NCBI GenBank assembly: GCA_034508935.3
Contig: CM067444.1
Coordinates: 35,530,360 to 35,594,359 of the forward strand
Direction of reading: 5' to 3'
Origin: Berghia stephanieae
Taxonomy: Eukaryota > Mollusca > Gastropoda > Nudibranchia > Aeolidiidae
DNA length: 64,000 bases
The notes below the pieces were generated by a model. That model saw only the letters and a program-made list of their open reading frames with translations, was not told the origin of the DNA and did not search any database. Shown here in pieces: positions 1 to 28,699 of this stretch. A program made the translations under genes and the position numbers. Position 1 is the stretch's first letter, and each line of letters opens with the position of its first letter.

Positions 1-30
1 TTTTCCTTTTTTTTTTAAATTTTTACTGCT

Positions 31-240
31 GCAGTGTGGCTCAGCGGTACGGTCTTTGCTTTGTACCCGAAAGATACCGAGTTCGATCACCCGCCGCTGC
101 GCTGTGTGGCCCTGAGCAAGTCACCTCGCCCTAGCTCAATTTGCGGCGCTGCATTGCGACTGACGCCTGGGTTATTCTAGTCTTCCCTTGGAATAGACCA
201 TAGGGACATGTTTCCCCTCGGGGATGAATAAATGGAATTT
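31..240 (+). repeat. SINE-A, tRNA-derived SINE copy
   Basis: The 5' part is tRNA-like, with an A-box-like tggctcagcggta near 36 and a B-box-like gagttcgatcac near 78. The body reads cctgagcaagtcacctcg and the end gatgaataaatggaattt. Diverged copies lie on the opposite strand at 41677-41880, 48543-48718 and 56756-56955, which shows that it is a dispersed family. Confidence 0.8.
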
Positions 241-489
241 ATTATCTATTTATTTATTATTATCTGGAAATGTTCTCAAACGCTGTAAAATCCATTGAAA
301 CAAATAGCCAAGCAAATTCTATTTTTAAAAACTTTTGAAAATTCTACTTGCTAGCTCTGATAATCTGCATGTAATTTGCCTGCTTGACACTTCTCATTGA
401 GAGATTAGATTATGGACTGTCACAGGTGGTACAAAGGGTGGTACAATATTATACGTACATATGATATACATACACAGCTACTACACCAA

Positions 490-700
490 ATCAATTCGAG
501 CATTTCTCTCTCTTGTCTGCCTGGATTTTAAGTAATGTATTGATGTTTATATTGTTGTGTTTTTATTTTGTTTGTTATCGGTCCAAGAAGTGTTTTGAGC
601 CCGAAACGTTCCGTGTTTGGTATATTTTGTTTTACTTCGAAGCTGTTCTATTCATTTTTGTTCTCCTTACTCAATTTGAATCGTGATGCCAGGTTATTTA
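490..700 (+). repeat. Repeat E fragment
   Basis: Shares gaagtgttttgagcccgaaa and agctgttctattcattttt with copies near 14960-15060, 15320-15500 and (reversed) 38200-38250. Some copies are themselves fold-backs. The class is unknown. Confidence 0.5.
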
Positions 701-712
701 TAGAAAGAGCGA

Positions 713-1110
713 AGATGACGTCACACTGGTCTTTGTTAATGTTTTTTGCCATCCGCGTTTATGAGTAATTCTCACTAAATTGTATTAACTGGACTATAAA
801 AGTTCATGGTTACACACAGTTTTGTGTCTTGGTCCGTTATACTTCCGGATGGCAATGTTGTGAGCATCTTAGCCAAGAGCATACTATCTATAGATCGAAC
901 GACATTGTTGACGTCACTCAGGTCTTTGTTATTGTTTTTTTTTTTTAAGCTACCCATTTTCATGATTAGTTCTCACTAAATTCTTATCAATCAAGACAAT
1001 AAGCGTTTAAGGTTGCACATAGTTTTTGTGTGTTGGTACGTTATATCCGACTGGTGGGTGTTGTGAGTGTTTTACCTACACGCGTAGCATCAATAAGTTA
1101 ACCAAAGGCT
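713..1110. repeat. Diverged tandem duplication, unit about 200 bp
   Basis: The order 'gacgtcac..tggtctttgtta', 'gagtaattctcactaaatt', 'ggttacacacagtttt', 'ttggtccgttata' in 713-870 recurs as 'gacgtcactcaggtctttgtt', 'gattagttctcactaaatt', 'ggttgcacatagttttt', 'ttggtacgttata' in 910-1060. There is no coding signal. Confidence 0.6.
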
Positions 1111-1169
1111 TACAGTTGGATATAACCAAGGGACGCATCACAATACTTTGTGTGGCGATCATGACGCAT

Positions 1170-1490
1170 TTATTTAAAAGAGCTTTTATATAGCGCAATT
1201 TCCACTAAACGTGCTCAAAGAGCTTTACAAGTGGTCCCCCACCAACAGCAACACGTAACATGTAGGACGAGACATGACGACCGGTAAGGCGATATTACAA
1301 TTTCTTTCGGACAGAGACAACACTGTTAACGGCCAGGTACTCATTTTACACCTGAGTACGGTGAGAGAAGAATGTGAGTGAAGAGCCTTTTCCAAGGACT
1401 CGGCTATGCGCCGAGCGAGGCTCGAACCCAGAACCTTCCGATCCGAAAGCGAGTGTGTCATACCACTAGACCACATATATGGGAGCCAGA
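1170..1490 (-). repeat. SINE-B, tRNA-derived SINE copy
   Basis: Read on the minus strand it starts with a tRNA-like head (A-box-like tgtggtctagtggtatgaca, B-box-like gggttcgagcctc) and ends agtggatattgcgctatata. The 3' end gtaaagcgctttgagcac resembles the conserved 3' tails of many SINEs mobilised by L2-like LINEs (family knowledge). About 17 full or partial copies are seen in the window. Confidence 0.85.
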
Positions 1491-1643
1491 TTGGCGTTTC
1501 ATTCAATTAGAAGTCCGCATCTTTTTAGCTTTTTATTTTAAAAATTTTTTTTCATTAAATTGTTCGGACGTGGATTAATGTACACATTGTAAAGCGCTTA
1601 GAGCCTGTGACAACGGGGTTATGCGTTATATAAATGCCTTTTA

Positions 1644-1801
<158 letters not shown>

Positions 1802-1830
1802 GGGATTAGGTGACACGGATATTCTGGTCA

Positions 1831-2076
1831 TACTCTGGAAAAGCGTGTATTTTAAACTTTGGTCAGAAAACTCGTCCTTGTCGATCGATTAAAATGACCC
1901 TCGTCTTGTCAACAACAACCCCCCCCCCCCCCCCAAAAAAAAAGCACAAAAAAACAAGGCCGAATTTTTGAGAGTTTTTTTTTTTTTTTGGCAAGACGAG
2001 GGTCATTTAAATCGATCGATATTTGAAGGACGTGTTTTCTGACCAACATTTGAAATACGCGTTTTTCCAGAGTACG
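1831..2076. repeat. Fold-back inverted repeat
   Basis: Left arm 1831-1908 is repeated in reverse complement at about 1991-2076; both arms carry tggtcagaaaac and atgaccctcgtcttg. The ~80-base spacer contains poly-C, poly-A and poly-T runs. A nonautonomous fold-back transposon is likely, but no target duplication is clear. Confidence 0.7.
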
Positions 2077-2096
2077 GCAGTATTGTTGTGTCTGAC

Positions 2097-2363
2097 TTAA
2101 CCCTCTCCTTACCAGCCATTTTCAGGATTTCCCCAAAACTTCACACCCAACTAACACAAAATTATATATTTTTATCACTCAAACACAATAGCGGTAAAGT
2201 TCTTGCCATACAGAATTTCTATAGCAAAACAAGCTCTCGCTACAACACACTGTTCATTTTCTTTAAATTTTATGATGTACAAGAGAAATTTGAATAAGAA
2301 ACAATGTTGGTTGTATCGTAACGAATGTGACGATTTTCCTATAGTTGGTATGGAGAGGGTTAA
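2097..2363 (+). mobile_element. TTAA-flanked MITE family 1
   Basis: The element occupies 2101-2359 between TTAA at 2097-2100 and TTAA at 2360-2363. Ends are inverted: ccctctccttacca on the left and tggtatggagaggg on the right. TTAA with CCC-starting termini is the pattern of nonautonomous piggyBac-type elements (family knowledge). Other copies: 10260-10503, 30499-30780, 31887-32165, 47960-48200, and a one-ended fragment near 49789. Confidence 0.8.
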
Positions 2364-3240
2364 TATGGTCTCGTTTTTGTAATGTTTGAAGTTGATGTGA
2401 TAGCAGATGACGAATTCCTTTGTTTACTTTGACGCATGTGTCATGTCAATGTGCTGCTGTCACCAGAGGGGGGGGGGGGGGGGGGGGGGGGAGACCTATT
2501 TCCTTTCATGTCCTATTAAGTGCTTGAGTAATTATATTAAGATTAATAAGGCAATATAAGGGTTTTTATGTTATGTTTTATTTATTTACTTTTGTTTCCC
2601 ACGCATTGTCGTCCAAGTGGAAAAAAAAAGAAAAGAAAGAGGATTGAAGTCTTCTTTGTAGTAAGTTAATGTGACCCATCGTTTTTAAACGGTTTTATGC
2701 CGGGATGAACTAGGAGCTGGAAATTGAATTTTTAAACCACCGACGTGTACATCAAATAAGTGCACGTCGATAATAAGGAAAATATGTGTGATGTCATGAA
2801 AAAAAAACTGGTTCCAATCTCAATCAAAGTGTGAAATCAGAGGCCTGATACATAGCTTGTGTAACCGACCCTCTGGTTTCAGAGTGATGTCAACATATTT
2901 TCTAGTCTAAATCCTATGCTAGTCGTCAATAAATAATCATCCATCATCGCTCTGTTACGTTCCGTAATCCTAATAATCTGCCTATAGATCCTGCTACTAA
3001 GATAGTTATGTCAGTTTATGATTCAATATGTAACCTATTCATTATTAGTACCTACTCTGAAGGACTAGTTACATTCACACTTCCAAGGCGTTTTGGAACC
3101 GGAACAGTAGAAGGTGTGACGTCACGACTTTTCTACCCTGTTTCTATATTCGTTGTAGTGGAGGATAAATTCTCCATTTCTTCTATTACAATCCATTTAA
3201 AGATCCTATTACACACAATTGTATTTCTATGTTCACTTTT
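2364..3240. other. Intron/upstream DNA without recognised feature
   Basis: Upstream of the first recognised LIMK exon. It holds a poly-G run at about 2468-2491 and AT-rich unique-looking sequence. I looked for further LIM-domain exons here and in 1-2363 and saw none. Confidence 0.5.
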
Positions 3241-3250
3241 AGAGGGAGAT

Positions 3251-3312
<62 letters not shown>

Positions 3313-3403
3313 AGAGAGAGGAGAGGAGAGAGAGAGAGAGAGAGAGAGGCAAAAGAGTGAAAGAGAAAGTTAGAGAGAGACACCGTGAGTCTATCAGGGT
3401 GTG

Positions 3404-3440
<37 letters not shown>

Positions 3441-3486
3441 ATATTGAGAGAGAGAAAGAGAGAAAGAGAGAGAGAGAGAGGAGAGA

Positions 3487-3550
<64 letters not shown>

Positions 3551-3557
3551 AGAGAGA
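3241..3557. repeat. (GA)n and (TG)n microsatellite before LIMK exon
   Basis: GA runs at about 3243-3352 and 3440-3557 flank a (TG)n run at about 3400-3438. The tract ends about 46 bases before the splice acceptor of the LIMK exon at 3604. Confidence 0.95.
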
Positions 3558-3603
3558 TGAAAATTAAATCATAATTTGCCTCTTGTCTTTTTTTCTTCTA
3601 TAG

Positions 3604-19841
<16,238 letters not shown>

Positions 19842-21400
19842 TTTTCACCTGTTATCTTGTTTAATTTTAGAATCTACATGTGCTAATTTACAAGTCTGGT
19901 TCCCGTCCAATTGGGTAATTTTTCCTCAAGGGGAAACGTTACCTCATTGAATTTGGAGCAGTTTTGAGTTAGATATATATTTTCTTGGTTAAAATTAAAA
20001 TGAAATAATTGACACAAAATTATATATTTTACTCTGATTGGTCCAAAAGTGAAGCGGCAAAATTTCTACTCATAACAAAGTCATTCCAATCAACGTTACT
20101 CATTTTCTCCTGGTCTCAAATCAACACAACCTCAGGTTTTATGGCAGAATGACCGAGATGAGGATGATGAAGAATGAGTTAAAAGTCAAAATGATCGGAA
20201 TTACGATTATTATTATTTTTTAATTTGAAGAATCAAAATTCATTGTCGTCAATGATGTAAATGTTGCTGCTTGAAGCTCATAGAAATAAAAAACAATGTG
20301 AACTTGAATATAAGTTTCAATTTAGTCAATGAAGACAGATAATGCGAACGTTTTGGGCCCCTTTATCAACAAAACACGATAAATGAAACACTAAAGGAGA
20401 AACCTGAAACGTCCACATCATTTGTTTTCGTTTATTAAATCGAAGCTTACATTCAATTTCACATTGTTATTTATTATTGTCCTCAGTGAAGACATTGAGT
20501 TTGTCTCAAATTTTATAAGTTGAGAATAAAATTTAATTTTAAGCATCTCGCTCACTCCGGCCTAGTACTGTTTTGAGACGATTCGTTTCATATTATCTCC
20601 ACTATAACATTTTATGATAAATAATCCTTGACTTGCATTGGATTATCAAATTTGTAAAGTAGTGCATGGAGTGTACATTTTATTGATACAATATTGTTCA
20701 ACGGCAATATTTATAGATGATAACATAGTCATAGTCATATTTATCTCTCTCCGTGATGTAGAATGCAATATTTATCCTTTGCCATAACCACACCAGCTAA
20801 CCCAGAGGCGCCTTTTTTGTTCAAACAAGTATTATTATTATTATTCTTATAGTTTGTTCAAAATGATATCTCACTGATCTATAGTTTCAGTAATCATGTT
20901 CACGTTTATCGTCAGTGTAAGAAATGCTGCCCAGTGTAAAGTTAGTTCATATCTAATCACTCAGTTGCTTTCTCAACACTAAAAAAACGTCCTTACAAAT
21001 GAGTCCTGATAGTTGCCAGACAGACCAATAACAGTGCCTGTGGTGTGTTCTGTAGGTGATGCAAACCATGACAAAAAGCAAGATTCGTTGACTTCACATT
21101 GTTGACTAGTGAATGCGTGTGCAAAATGAAGTGCTACACTAGCTTATTGTCTCTCTTTGCCTCATGTACAGAACACGCCTCTGCTTTCCTATCAGCAATG
21201 TAATTTATTGCAGCCTACTTAATATTTTCCAAAGCATTACAAATATCTTGGACCAGACTGTTGCACATTACAAATTATTTTATTGAGAAAATAATCATTC
21301 CAAAGTTATATAAAATCTAATTTCTATTATTAATACATTCCCAGTCAACTCTTATTTGTTGCAATTTTTAAAAAGCTTTTCAACTTTTCCCCACTGATGC
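19842..21400 (+). other. LIMK 3' flank, probable 3' UTR
   Basis: No coding signal. A fold-back repeat D copy lies at 20258-20480. AATAAA hexamers occur at 20285-20290 (inside the repeat) and 20525-20530; the latter is a possible polyadenylation signal. A stretch near 21030-21190 has no recognised content. Confidence 0.4.
20258..20480. repeat. Palindromic fold-back repeat D
   Basis: gtaaatgttgctgcttgaag at the left, mirrored by aagcttacattcaatttcac at the right; more diverged than the other copies. Confidence 0.75.
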
Positions 21401-21957
21401 ACTCCAGGGTACTGGGTGGGGTTCCCTACCTCCACAGTGGGCAGGGAGGTACTTACCGTGTCTTCTATCCCCTTATATCTGTTTTCCAACTTGCTTTCTG
21501 TCTTTGTCTTGGTGTGAGATTGCTCGGTTTTGTCCCGACCCTGGCCGGAGTCCTTGACTGGGAGGGAAACAGTCAAATGCATAGTTATTGTTTTGGGAGA
21601 TGATATTTTTTTCCTTGTAAATCATCTCTCTGTTATGTGTTATTATATTTGTTATTTTTAATGTATAATGCAAGCATTTGAGTGTATTCCTCTTTGTTGG
21701 ATTTTGTGCTTGTGTCTGGATGAGACTTATAGGTGATCTCAAACTAAGTGCATTGGTGGTATGCTCTTGGAATCTACATCTGATCCCCATTTGTTCCCAG
21801 TTCCCCTATGTCTTACTATTTCTTGGGTGCTTTAATTGTAATTCTAGAACTTTTTACTATCCCATTTTTTTCCTTTTTACTGGCGCTGATATACCTTAAT
21901 GTGTTGCAAGCGCCGTAAAACCCTTAAAAACAAACAAAAACAAACACTCCAGGGTAC
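21401..21957 (+). repeat. Full-length repeat C with 12-bp target duplication
   Basis: actccagggtac at 21401-21412 recurs at 21946-21957; the repeat fills 21413-21945. It starts tgggtggggttccctacctc and ends in caaacaaaaacaaac. Exact flanking duplications plus an A/C-rich tail indicate LINE-style retroposition. No open frame spans it. Confidence 0.9.
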
Positions 21958-22139
21958 CAGGAAAATACAGTGGAATCCTTATATAGTTAACACTGCCAGA
22001 CCAGAAAGATGGGTTGACTTTATCTATTATCAATGGAACATACTTACATACAAAATAGAAGATATGGGACCAATGAGAGGTGTTGACTTCAGCAGAATTT
22101 GACTTTAAGTGTTCACTCTATGAGGATTCCACTGTACCA

Positions 22140-22640
22140 TGTCTGAGTCAGGTCTTTAACCTCCCATGGTGGGCAGGTCTCGCTGTGTCTTCTATTTGTT
22201 TTTCGAGTTGCTTTCTGTCTTTGTCTTGAAATATGACTACATAGTTTTGTCTTAGCCCTGGCCGGAGTCCTTGAATGGGAGGAAAACAGTCACATGTATA
22301 GTTATAGTTTTGAGAGATAATATTTTTTTCCTTGTTTATCATCTCTCTGTTATGTATTCTCTAAACATTTGAGTGTGTGCCTCGTAGTGGGATCCTGGGC
22401 TAATGTCTAGATGAGACTTTTACTTTAAGGTAATCTCAAACTAAGTACATTGATGGTATTCTCTTGGTATCTATATCTGTTCCCTACTTGTACCATTCCC
22501 TTTTGTCTTACTTTTTCTTGGATGCTTTGATTGTAAATCTAGAATATTTTGACTATTCCATTTTCTTCTTTTTACTGGCGCTGTTATGAACTAGATGTGT
22601 CACAAGTACTGTAAAACCCTTAAAAACAAACAAAACAACT
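22140..22640 (+). repeat. Repeat C copy
   Basis: From tcaggtctttaacctccca to accctta + A/C tail; more diverged than the 21413 copy. Confidence 0.8.
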
Positions 22641-22791
22641 GTACCACATGTTTTTCTTAAAAAATTACCTTTTTTTTAAAATCAAGTTATTTGTCTACCA
22701 CTGTTCAGCATTAACAAAAAAAATGCATTATTACATATTAATTTTAACGGAACTTGGTCAAGTTATTTAGATGTCTCTTCTTTTTAAAAAA

Positions 22792-22796
<5 letters not shown>

Positions 22797-22875
<79 letters not shown>

Positions 22876-22876
22876 T
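22797..22876. repeat. (TA)n microsatellite
   Basis: TA run with two short breaks. Confidence 0.95.
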
Positions 22877-22902
22877 CATAGGACCCCAAAGAGAGAGAAA
22901 GT

Positions 22903-23440
22903 TAAACCTCTGGGTGGGGTTCCTGACTTTCCATAGTGGGCAGGGAGGTACATACTGTGTCTTCTATCCCCTTATATTATATCTGTTTTCCAACATGCTT
23001 TCTGTCTTTGTCTTGGAATGAGATTACTTGGTTTTGTTCTGGCCCTGGCCGGAGTCCTGGCTGGGAGGGAAACAGTCGAATGCATAGTTATTGTTTTGGG
23101 AGATGTTATTTTATTTTCCTTGTAAATCATCTCTCTGTTATGTACTGTTTTTTTTGGCGATTTTTTAAAACATATGATTTGTAAACATTTGAGTGTGTTC
23201 CTCTTAGCGGGAACCTGTGCTTGTGTCTGGATGAGACATTTAGGTGATCTCAATCTAAGTATATTGATAGTGTGCTTTTGCAATCCACATCTGTTCCCTA
23301 TTTGAACCAATTCCCCTTTTGTCTTACCTTTTCTTGGGTGCTTTAATTATAATTCTAAAACTTTTTACTATCCCATTTTCTTCCTTTTTACTGGCGCTGA
23401 TATGACCGTAATGTGTTGCAAGCGCCGTAAAACCCTTATC
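22903..23440 (+). repeat. Repeat C copy
   Basis: Starts tgggtggggttcctgacttt and ends gcaagcgccgtaaaaccctt. Confidence 0.85.
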
Positions 23441-24460
23441 TCAGTAGGTTATCAGTGGTCGAAATCAAGGGGTGCTCTTAAAAATTTAAAAAACTTTAAT
23501 TAATTAATTATATTTTACGTTGGCATGGTGAAATTAGTTCAAGGTAAAAATTAATTCGAGGAAGGAATGGAATAATAACAAAGAATAATAAGGAAAACAT
23601 TTGTGACATTTGAATGAGTCTGAGGACCGTGCTGGAGTGTTATGTGTCACTCGGCCGTAAAACCCTTAAAAACAAATCAAACAATCCGTACTGTCACAGC
23701 GTCCACATTGAAGATAGACACATATTGTGTGGTGTGGGATCTGTTAGTGTTAGGTTATGACTTTGTATCATAATGGTTATTATTATTACTGTATTTCATC
23801 CCTCCCTTTGTGTCAGAGCTGTTTTCTATTCATGATCTTTGCGGGTTGTTATGGATACTGAGATGAAATTGTGGAACAATTGATTTTATACATTCCATCA
23901 AACATTTACAATTTGCCTTTGATGTGTATCTCACCACCATTTTTATTAATATTTATTGCTTTCCTGCAAACATGTAAAAGTTTTAAATATGGTAGTTACA
24001 TTATTTCAATAAGTATAACGCGGTTTTTGAAACTTTTTCAGTTTTCATCTTTTCAAAAGAAATAACAATAGTGGAAGTGGGATGAATGATAGCGTTGGAA
24101 TAATACAGTGATTTCAATATTAAAATCAACAGAAATGTGTGATTTTTATTGTTTTTGAAAAAAAAAATTGTGCTCGATATGTTTTGCTATAAATTACAAT
24201 GTTAGCATCTAAATCACACCGATATAATAATACTATTTGGATATGGTAAGTCACATTTGAATCCCCCCCCCCCCTCCCAATTGCCTTTTTTTTAATGGTC
24301 CCGAGATGCTAAACCTTAAAATGTTGCAAACGCAGAAATTTCTATAAAATGTAAAACCAAACAAAAGAAGTAAAATAAACCCTTTTCTTTCAAGATCTGG
24401 TCCTGTCACTGGAGATGCACGCTTGAACATCTCTTGTGACAGTTTTTTTAAAAACAATTA
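23441..24460. other. Intergenic DNA without recognised feature
   Basis: AT-rich. A short stray piece of the repeat C end (ccgtaaaacccttaaaaaca) lies near 23653. No coding exon recognised. Confidence 0.5.
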
Positions 24461-24708
24461 TTTTCTTTGCTGTTGTCTGTTTTCTACTCACTAAAACGGT
24501 GCTTCACCCGTCTCATTCATCAATGTGATTTAAAAGATTTGAAGATTAAACAATTCTCAATTTTTCTCCTCTCTCTGAACTATTTCTATTTGTCTTTGAA
24601 TTATTTTTTTTTTTTATCATAATAATATATTTATGCATCAATAAGAATGTAATGTTTGTGTACTCTTTCCTACTTCCTTTGCTGTTGCCTGTTTCTTCTT
24701 TCCCCACA

Positions 24709-24882
24709 TACCGTCAATAGGAGTGACTTTGTCTCAACCGATTTGGAGCATTCTCAGGCTTGTTGCAGTTATTTTCTTTATTTGAGGACTTGATTTTTCA
24801 TCAAAAGAAATAACTGTGACAAAGCTAGGTATAATCTGGTATGTCCAGATCTCGCTGTGCAAAGTGACCCCCGTTGACGGTA
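24709..24882. mobile_element. MITE with TA target duplication
   Basis: Element 24711-24880 between TA dinucleotides. Left end ccgtcaataggagtgacttt; right end reverse-complemented ccgtcaacgggggtcacttt. Comparison with sister units of the surrounding tandem repeat shows that this segment is an insertion. A TA target suggests the Tc1/mariner superfamily (inference). Confidence 0.7.
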
Positions 24883-25212
24883 CTAAATGGTGCTTTCTTT
24901 GCTTTCCAGCCAACTCAAGATATGACACCAATGTGATTTTTAAAGGTTTAATAATTAAACAATTCTCACTCTCTCCCTATCTTAACTCTTTCTTCCTTTT
25001 TTCCCCCCTCATACATATGCATCTAAACAATGGTCGAGTACTTAAATCTTTTAATAATTTATTTTCCATTGTCTGTTTTCTCTCACACATACTTAAATGA
25101 TTAAAAAGTGTTTTTAAAAAATTAAAAATTGACCAAATCTCACTCTTTCACATATCTGGATTCATTTTTTTCTCTCAACATATAATAATTATGCATCTCT
25201 AAGAATACTTTG

Positions 25213-25720
25213 ATGGGGATACTGACCTCCCATAGCGGGCAGGGAGGTACATACTGTGTCTTCTATCCCCTTATATCTTATCCAACAAGCATTCTGTCTT
25301 TGTCTTTTGGTTTTTTCCGGGCCCTCTCCGGAGTCCTGGCTGAGAGGGAAACAGTCAAATGCATAGTTATTGTTTTGGGAGATGATATTTTTTTTCTTGT
25401 AAATCATCTCTCTGTTATGTATTATTATATTGGTTATTTTTAATGTATAATGTAAGCATTTGAGTGTATTCCTCTTTGTTGGATTTTGTGCTTGTGTCCG
25501 GATGAGACATAGGTGATCTCAAACTAAGTACATTGGTGGTATGCTCTTGGAATCTACATCTGATCCCTATTTGTTCCCATTCCCCTTTGTCTTACTTTCT
25601 CTTGGGTGCTTTAATTGTAATTCTAGAACTTTTTACTATCCCATTTTCTTCCTTTTTACTGGCGCAGATATAACCTAAATGTGTTGCAAGCGCCGTAAAA
25701 CCCTTAAAAACATTAAAAAC
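25213..25720 (+). repeat. Repeat C copy
   Basis: gatggggatactgacctccc to gcgccgtaaaacccttaaaa, with aagaatactttg at the left (about 25201) and gaatactttg at the right (about 25730) as a likely target duplication. Confidence 0.85.
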
Positions 25721-25854
25721 GAATACTTTGAGTGCTTGTATCTTTCATAATTTCTTTGCCGTTGTCTCTTTTCTCACTCATACTCGTACAATTAAATGGT
25801 GCTTTCTGCCGTATCAGGATGACACGCGTGTCATTAAAAAAAAAAGATGTAAAA

Positions 25855-26125
25855 AGCAGACCTGGCTTCTTGAAAATCTAAAAAATTCGTAGTTTTTAGA
25901 AGATCAAAAGGATAGTCGCTATATTTAATTGTGTAGATCAACAATTTGCCCTCACAATCATTATAAGAGAACACCTCACAATTTATGCACTCTGCCTGGC
26001 ATCAACTTTCATTTTCAATAAGTTTTAATGACTTAGAAATACCTAAATGTTTATGAAGCTCTGAAATTGGAGCCAAAAAATTTGGAATTCATTGAATTTT
26101 TGTAGTACTAGGCAGATCTGAAAAA
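25855..26125. repeat. Repeat G copy
   Basis: Shares ctacttgaaa/ttcttgaaaatct, 'aaattcgtagttttta' and 'tagtactaggcagatctg' with 45880-46140, and the ends are weakly inverted. Class unknown. Confidence 0.45.
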
Positions 26126-26215
26126 GTGACCGTCCATTCTCACTCTCTGGCCATTCTGAATTCTTTTCCTTTTTAAACAAATGTAATACTGTAACCAATC
26201 ATCTCGATCTGGTAA

Positions 26216-26768
26216 TCTGGGTGGAATCTTTGTTGACCTTCCATGGTGGGCAGGAGGTCACACTATGTCTTCTATCCCCTTATATTTGTATCTGTTTTCT
26301 GAGTTGCTTAGTGTCTTTGTCTTGGAATGGGATTACTTAGTTTTGTCCTAGCCCTGTCCTGAGTCCTTGATTGGCAGGGAAACAGTCAAATGTGTAGTTA
26401 TAGTTTTGACAGATGATATTTTTTCCCTTGTAAATCATCTTTCTGTTATGTACTGTCACTGTCACTTTTTTTTTGGTTATAGATAGATTTGGTTTGTAAT
26501 TATTTTGAGTGTATTCCTTTGAGTGGGGACCTGTGTTAGTGTCTGGATAAGACTTTAGGTGATCTCAAACTTAGCACACTGATGATAGTGCTTTCTTGGA
26601 ATCTACATCTGTTCCCTATTTGAACCCTCCCCTTTCTTTTTCTCGAGTGCTTTCAATTGAAAATCTGTGACTTTTTTGACTATCCAATTTTCCTCCTTTT
26701 ACAGGCGCTGAAATGACCAAGATGTGTCCCTAGTGCCATAAAACCCTTAAAAACAAAAACAAAACAAA
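26216..26768 (+). repeat. Repeat C copy, diverged
   Basis: tctgggtggaatctttgttg to ccataaaacccttaaaaac; one of the most diverged copies. Confidence 0.8.
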
Positions 26769-27415
26769 CTGGTATTATAGCAGGGTGAGTTCCATGGATT
26801 AACAACTTTAACTTTGCATTGTGGAGAATGAGCTTTGTTTGTTAAATATTTCAAAAGAAAAAAAAAAAAATCCCAAACAAAAATACCAACCCCCCCCCCC
26901 CCCCCCCCAAAAAAAAAAAACAAACAAAACAAAACAAAAAAATCCTACCAAAATGTCCTATATATTTAATTGTTTTGCATTGGTTGTCTTCATCAAATCC
27001 ATTTTGCTACAATACCAGGTTGACCATGATGTGTCACACACACACATATATATATATATACATATATTTTATTGTATATCTAGGATATCTCTAAGAATCT
27101 TTGAGTAGCTACTAGAATCTTTCATCCTGTAAATTTCAGTTGTTACCTTTTTGTCATGTATGTTTGGTATATATTATCATTTTACTCGCATTTATTTTTA
27201 AAAAAAAATTAAATTGGACAAAATTTTTCAGAAAGTATTGTTTGTTTCTATATGCAACCATTAATAAACAAAATATACACAATGTATGATGAATTATTAT
27301 TATTATTATTATTATATATTTGTGTTTGTCAATATTTTAAAAATAAAACGAATGTTTTGAAAGTCTTGCAAGCCATTGGTTGGGCTACTGGTATTCACTT
27401 CTTCTCTATCAGCTT
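26769..27415. other. Intergenic DNA without recognised gene
   Basis: Holds a poly-C/poly-A run at about 26889-26920 and a short CA/TA microsatellite at about 27036-27062. Otherwise unrecognised. Confidence 0.5.
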
Positions 27416-27690
27416 TCTGAGTAAGGCTCCTGACCTCCCATAGTAGTGCAGGGAGGTACTTACTGCGTCTTCTATCCCCCGATATCTGTTTTCCAACTGG
27501 CTTTCTGTCTTTGTCTTGGAATGAGATCACTACTTGGTTTTGTCGTGGTCCTGGATGAGAGGAAACAGTCAAATGTATAGTTAGTTTTGGGAGATGATAT
27601 TTTTTCCTTGTAAATCATCTTTCTGTTATGCACTTTATTATGTTTTCTTGATATTATATATGATTTGTAAAACAGTTGAGTGTATTTCTC
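27416..27690 (+). repeat. Repeat C, 5' half joined to a SINE-B fragment
   Basis: Runs from gtaaggctcctgacctccc to gagtgtatttctcag, then switches at about 27690 into the middle of SINE-B (attggaaaaagctctttatt). Confidence 0.75.
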
Positions 27691-28450
27691 AGACATTGGA
27701 AAAAGCTCTTTATTCACATTCTCTCACTGTACTCAGGTGGAAAAATGAGTATCTGTCAGGGACCAGTGTTGTCTATGTATGTTAAAAAAAATGTAATAGC
27801 ACCTTATAGGCATTGTGTCCTGTTCTACCATGCAAGTGTTGTTTTAGGGTTTTATTTTTTTTTTGTTTTTAAGGGTTTTACGGTGCTTGCAAAACATTTA
27901 GATCATATCAGCGCCTGTAAAAAGGAAGAAAAGGGATGGTAAAAAGTTCTAGAATTACAATTAAAGCACCAAAGAGAAGGAAAGACAAAGGGGAATTGGT
28001 TCAAATAGGAAACGGATGTAGATTCCAAGAGCACACCATCAAAGTACTTAGTTTGAGATCACCTAAAAGTCTCATCCAGACACAAGCACAGGTCCACACT
28101 AAGAGGACCACACTCAAATGTTTACAAATATGTTAAAAATAAAAAAAATAACATTGCATAAGAGAGAGATGATTTACAAGGAAAAAAAAATATCATCTCC
28201 AAAAACTATAACCATACATTCGACTGTTTTCCTCCCAGCCAAAGACTCCGGCCAGGGTCAGAACAAAACTAAGTAATCTCACTCCAAGACAACGACAGGA
28301 AACAATTGGAAAACGGGTATAGAAGACCCAGCGTATACCTCCCTGCCCACTATGGGAGGTCAGGATCCCCACCCAGTGTTGTTTTAGGCTTGGGACCCTT
28401 TGGAAAGTGTTTTGTGCACATTAAGGGAATATTGCGCTATATAAAGGCAA
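27691..28450 (+). repeat. SINE-B fragment split by repeat C
   Basis: SINE-B body at 27691-27848 resumes at 28376 with tgttgttttaggcttgggac and ends ttgcgctatataaagg near 28446. The intervening repeat C is in the opposite orientation. Confidence 0.8.
27836..28388 (-). repeat. Full-length repeat C with 13-bp target duplication
   Basis: gtgttgttttagg at 27836-27848 recurs at 28376-28388; the repeat fills 27849-28375 on the minus strand. Nested inside SINE-B, so it is younger than that copy. Confidence 0.88.
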
Positions 28451-28699
28451 GTAATTTTTCAAATCTCACTACGCATCCATGTCTCATTCCAGTAGTTTTC
28501 TATCCTTTTCCTTGAATGAGACGAAATGATTTTGCCCAGACCATTGCTGGTGTCCATCACTGAGGCAGTACTTCCAGCCCTTGGTTGGTCAAATAATCCC
28601 ACATGAAATTCAAAAATTAAAATGTCAACCAAGCAAATATGAAAAAAACCCATCAGATCTCATGTTTAATACATTATAAAATTGTATTTTCATATCTTC

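Larger units (their letters stand above)
24467..25800. repeat. Diverged tandem repeat with two insertions
   Basis: The motifs 'tttgctgttgtctgttttct', 'aaacaattctcac' and 'tatgcatc' recur in the same order three to four times (anchors near 24467, 24678, 25068 and 25752). The array is interrupted by a TA-flanked MITE (24709-24882) and a repeat C copy (25213-25720). Confidence 0.55.

Noticed and set aside
21352-23310. Many 60-110-codon frames containing SGQGGTYCVFYPL or CFNCNSRTFYYPIF
   Set aside because: They recur with every repeat C copy and carry stops at differing points; no common protein is maintained.
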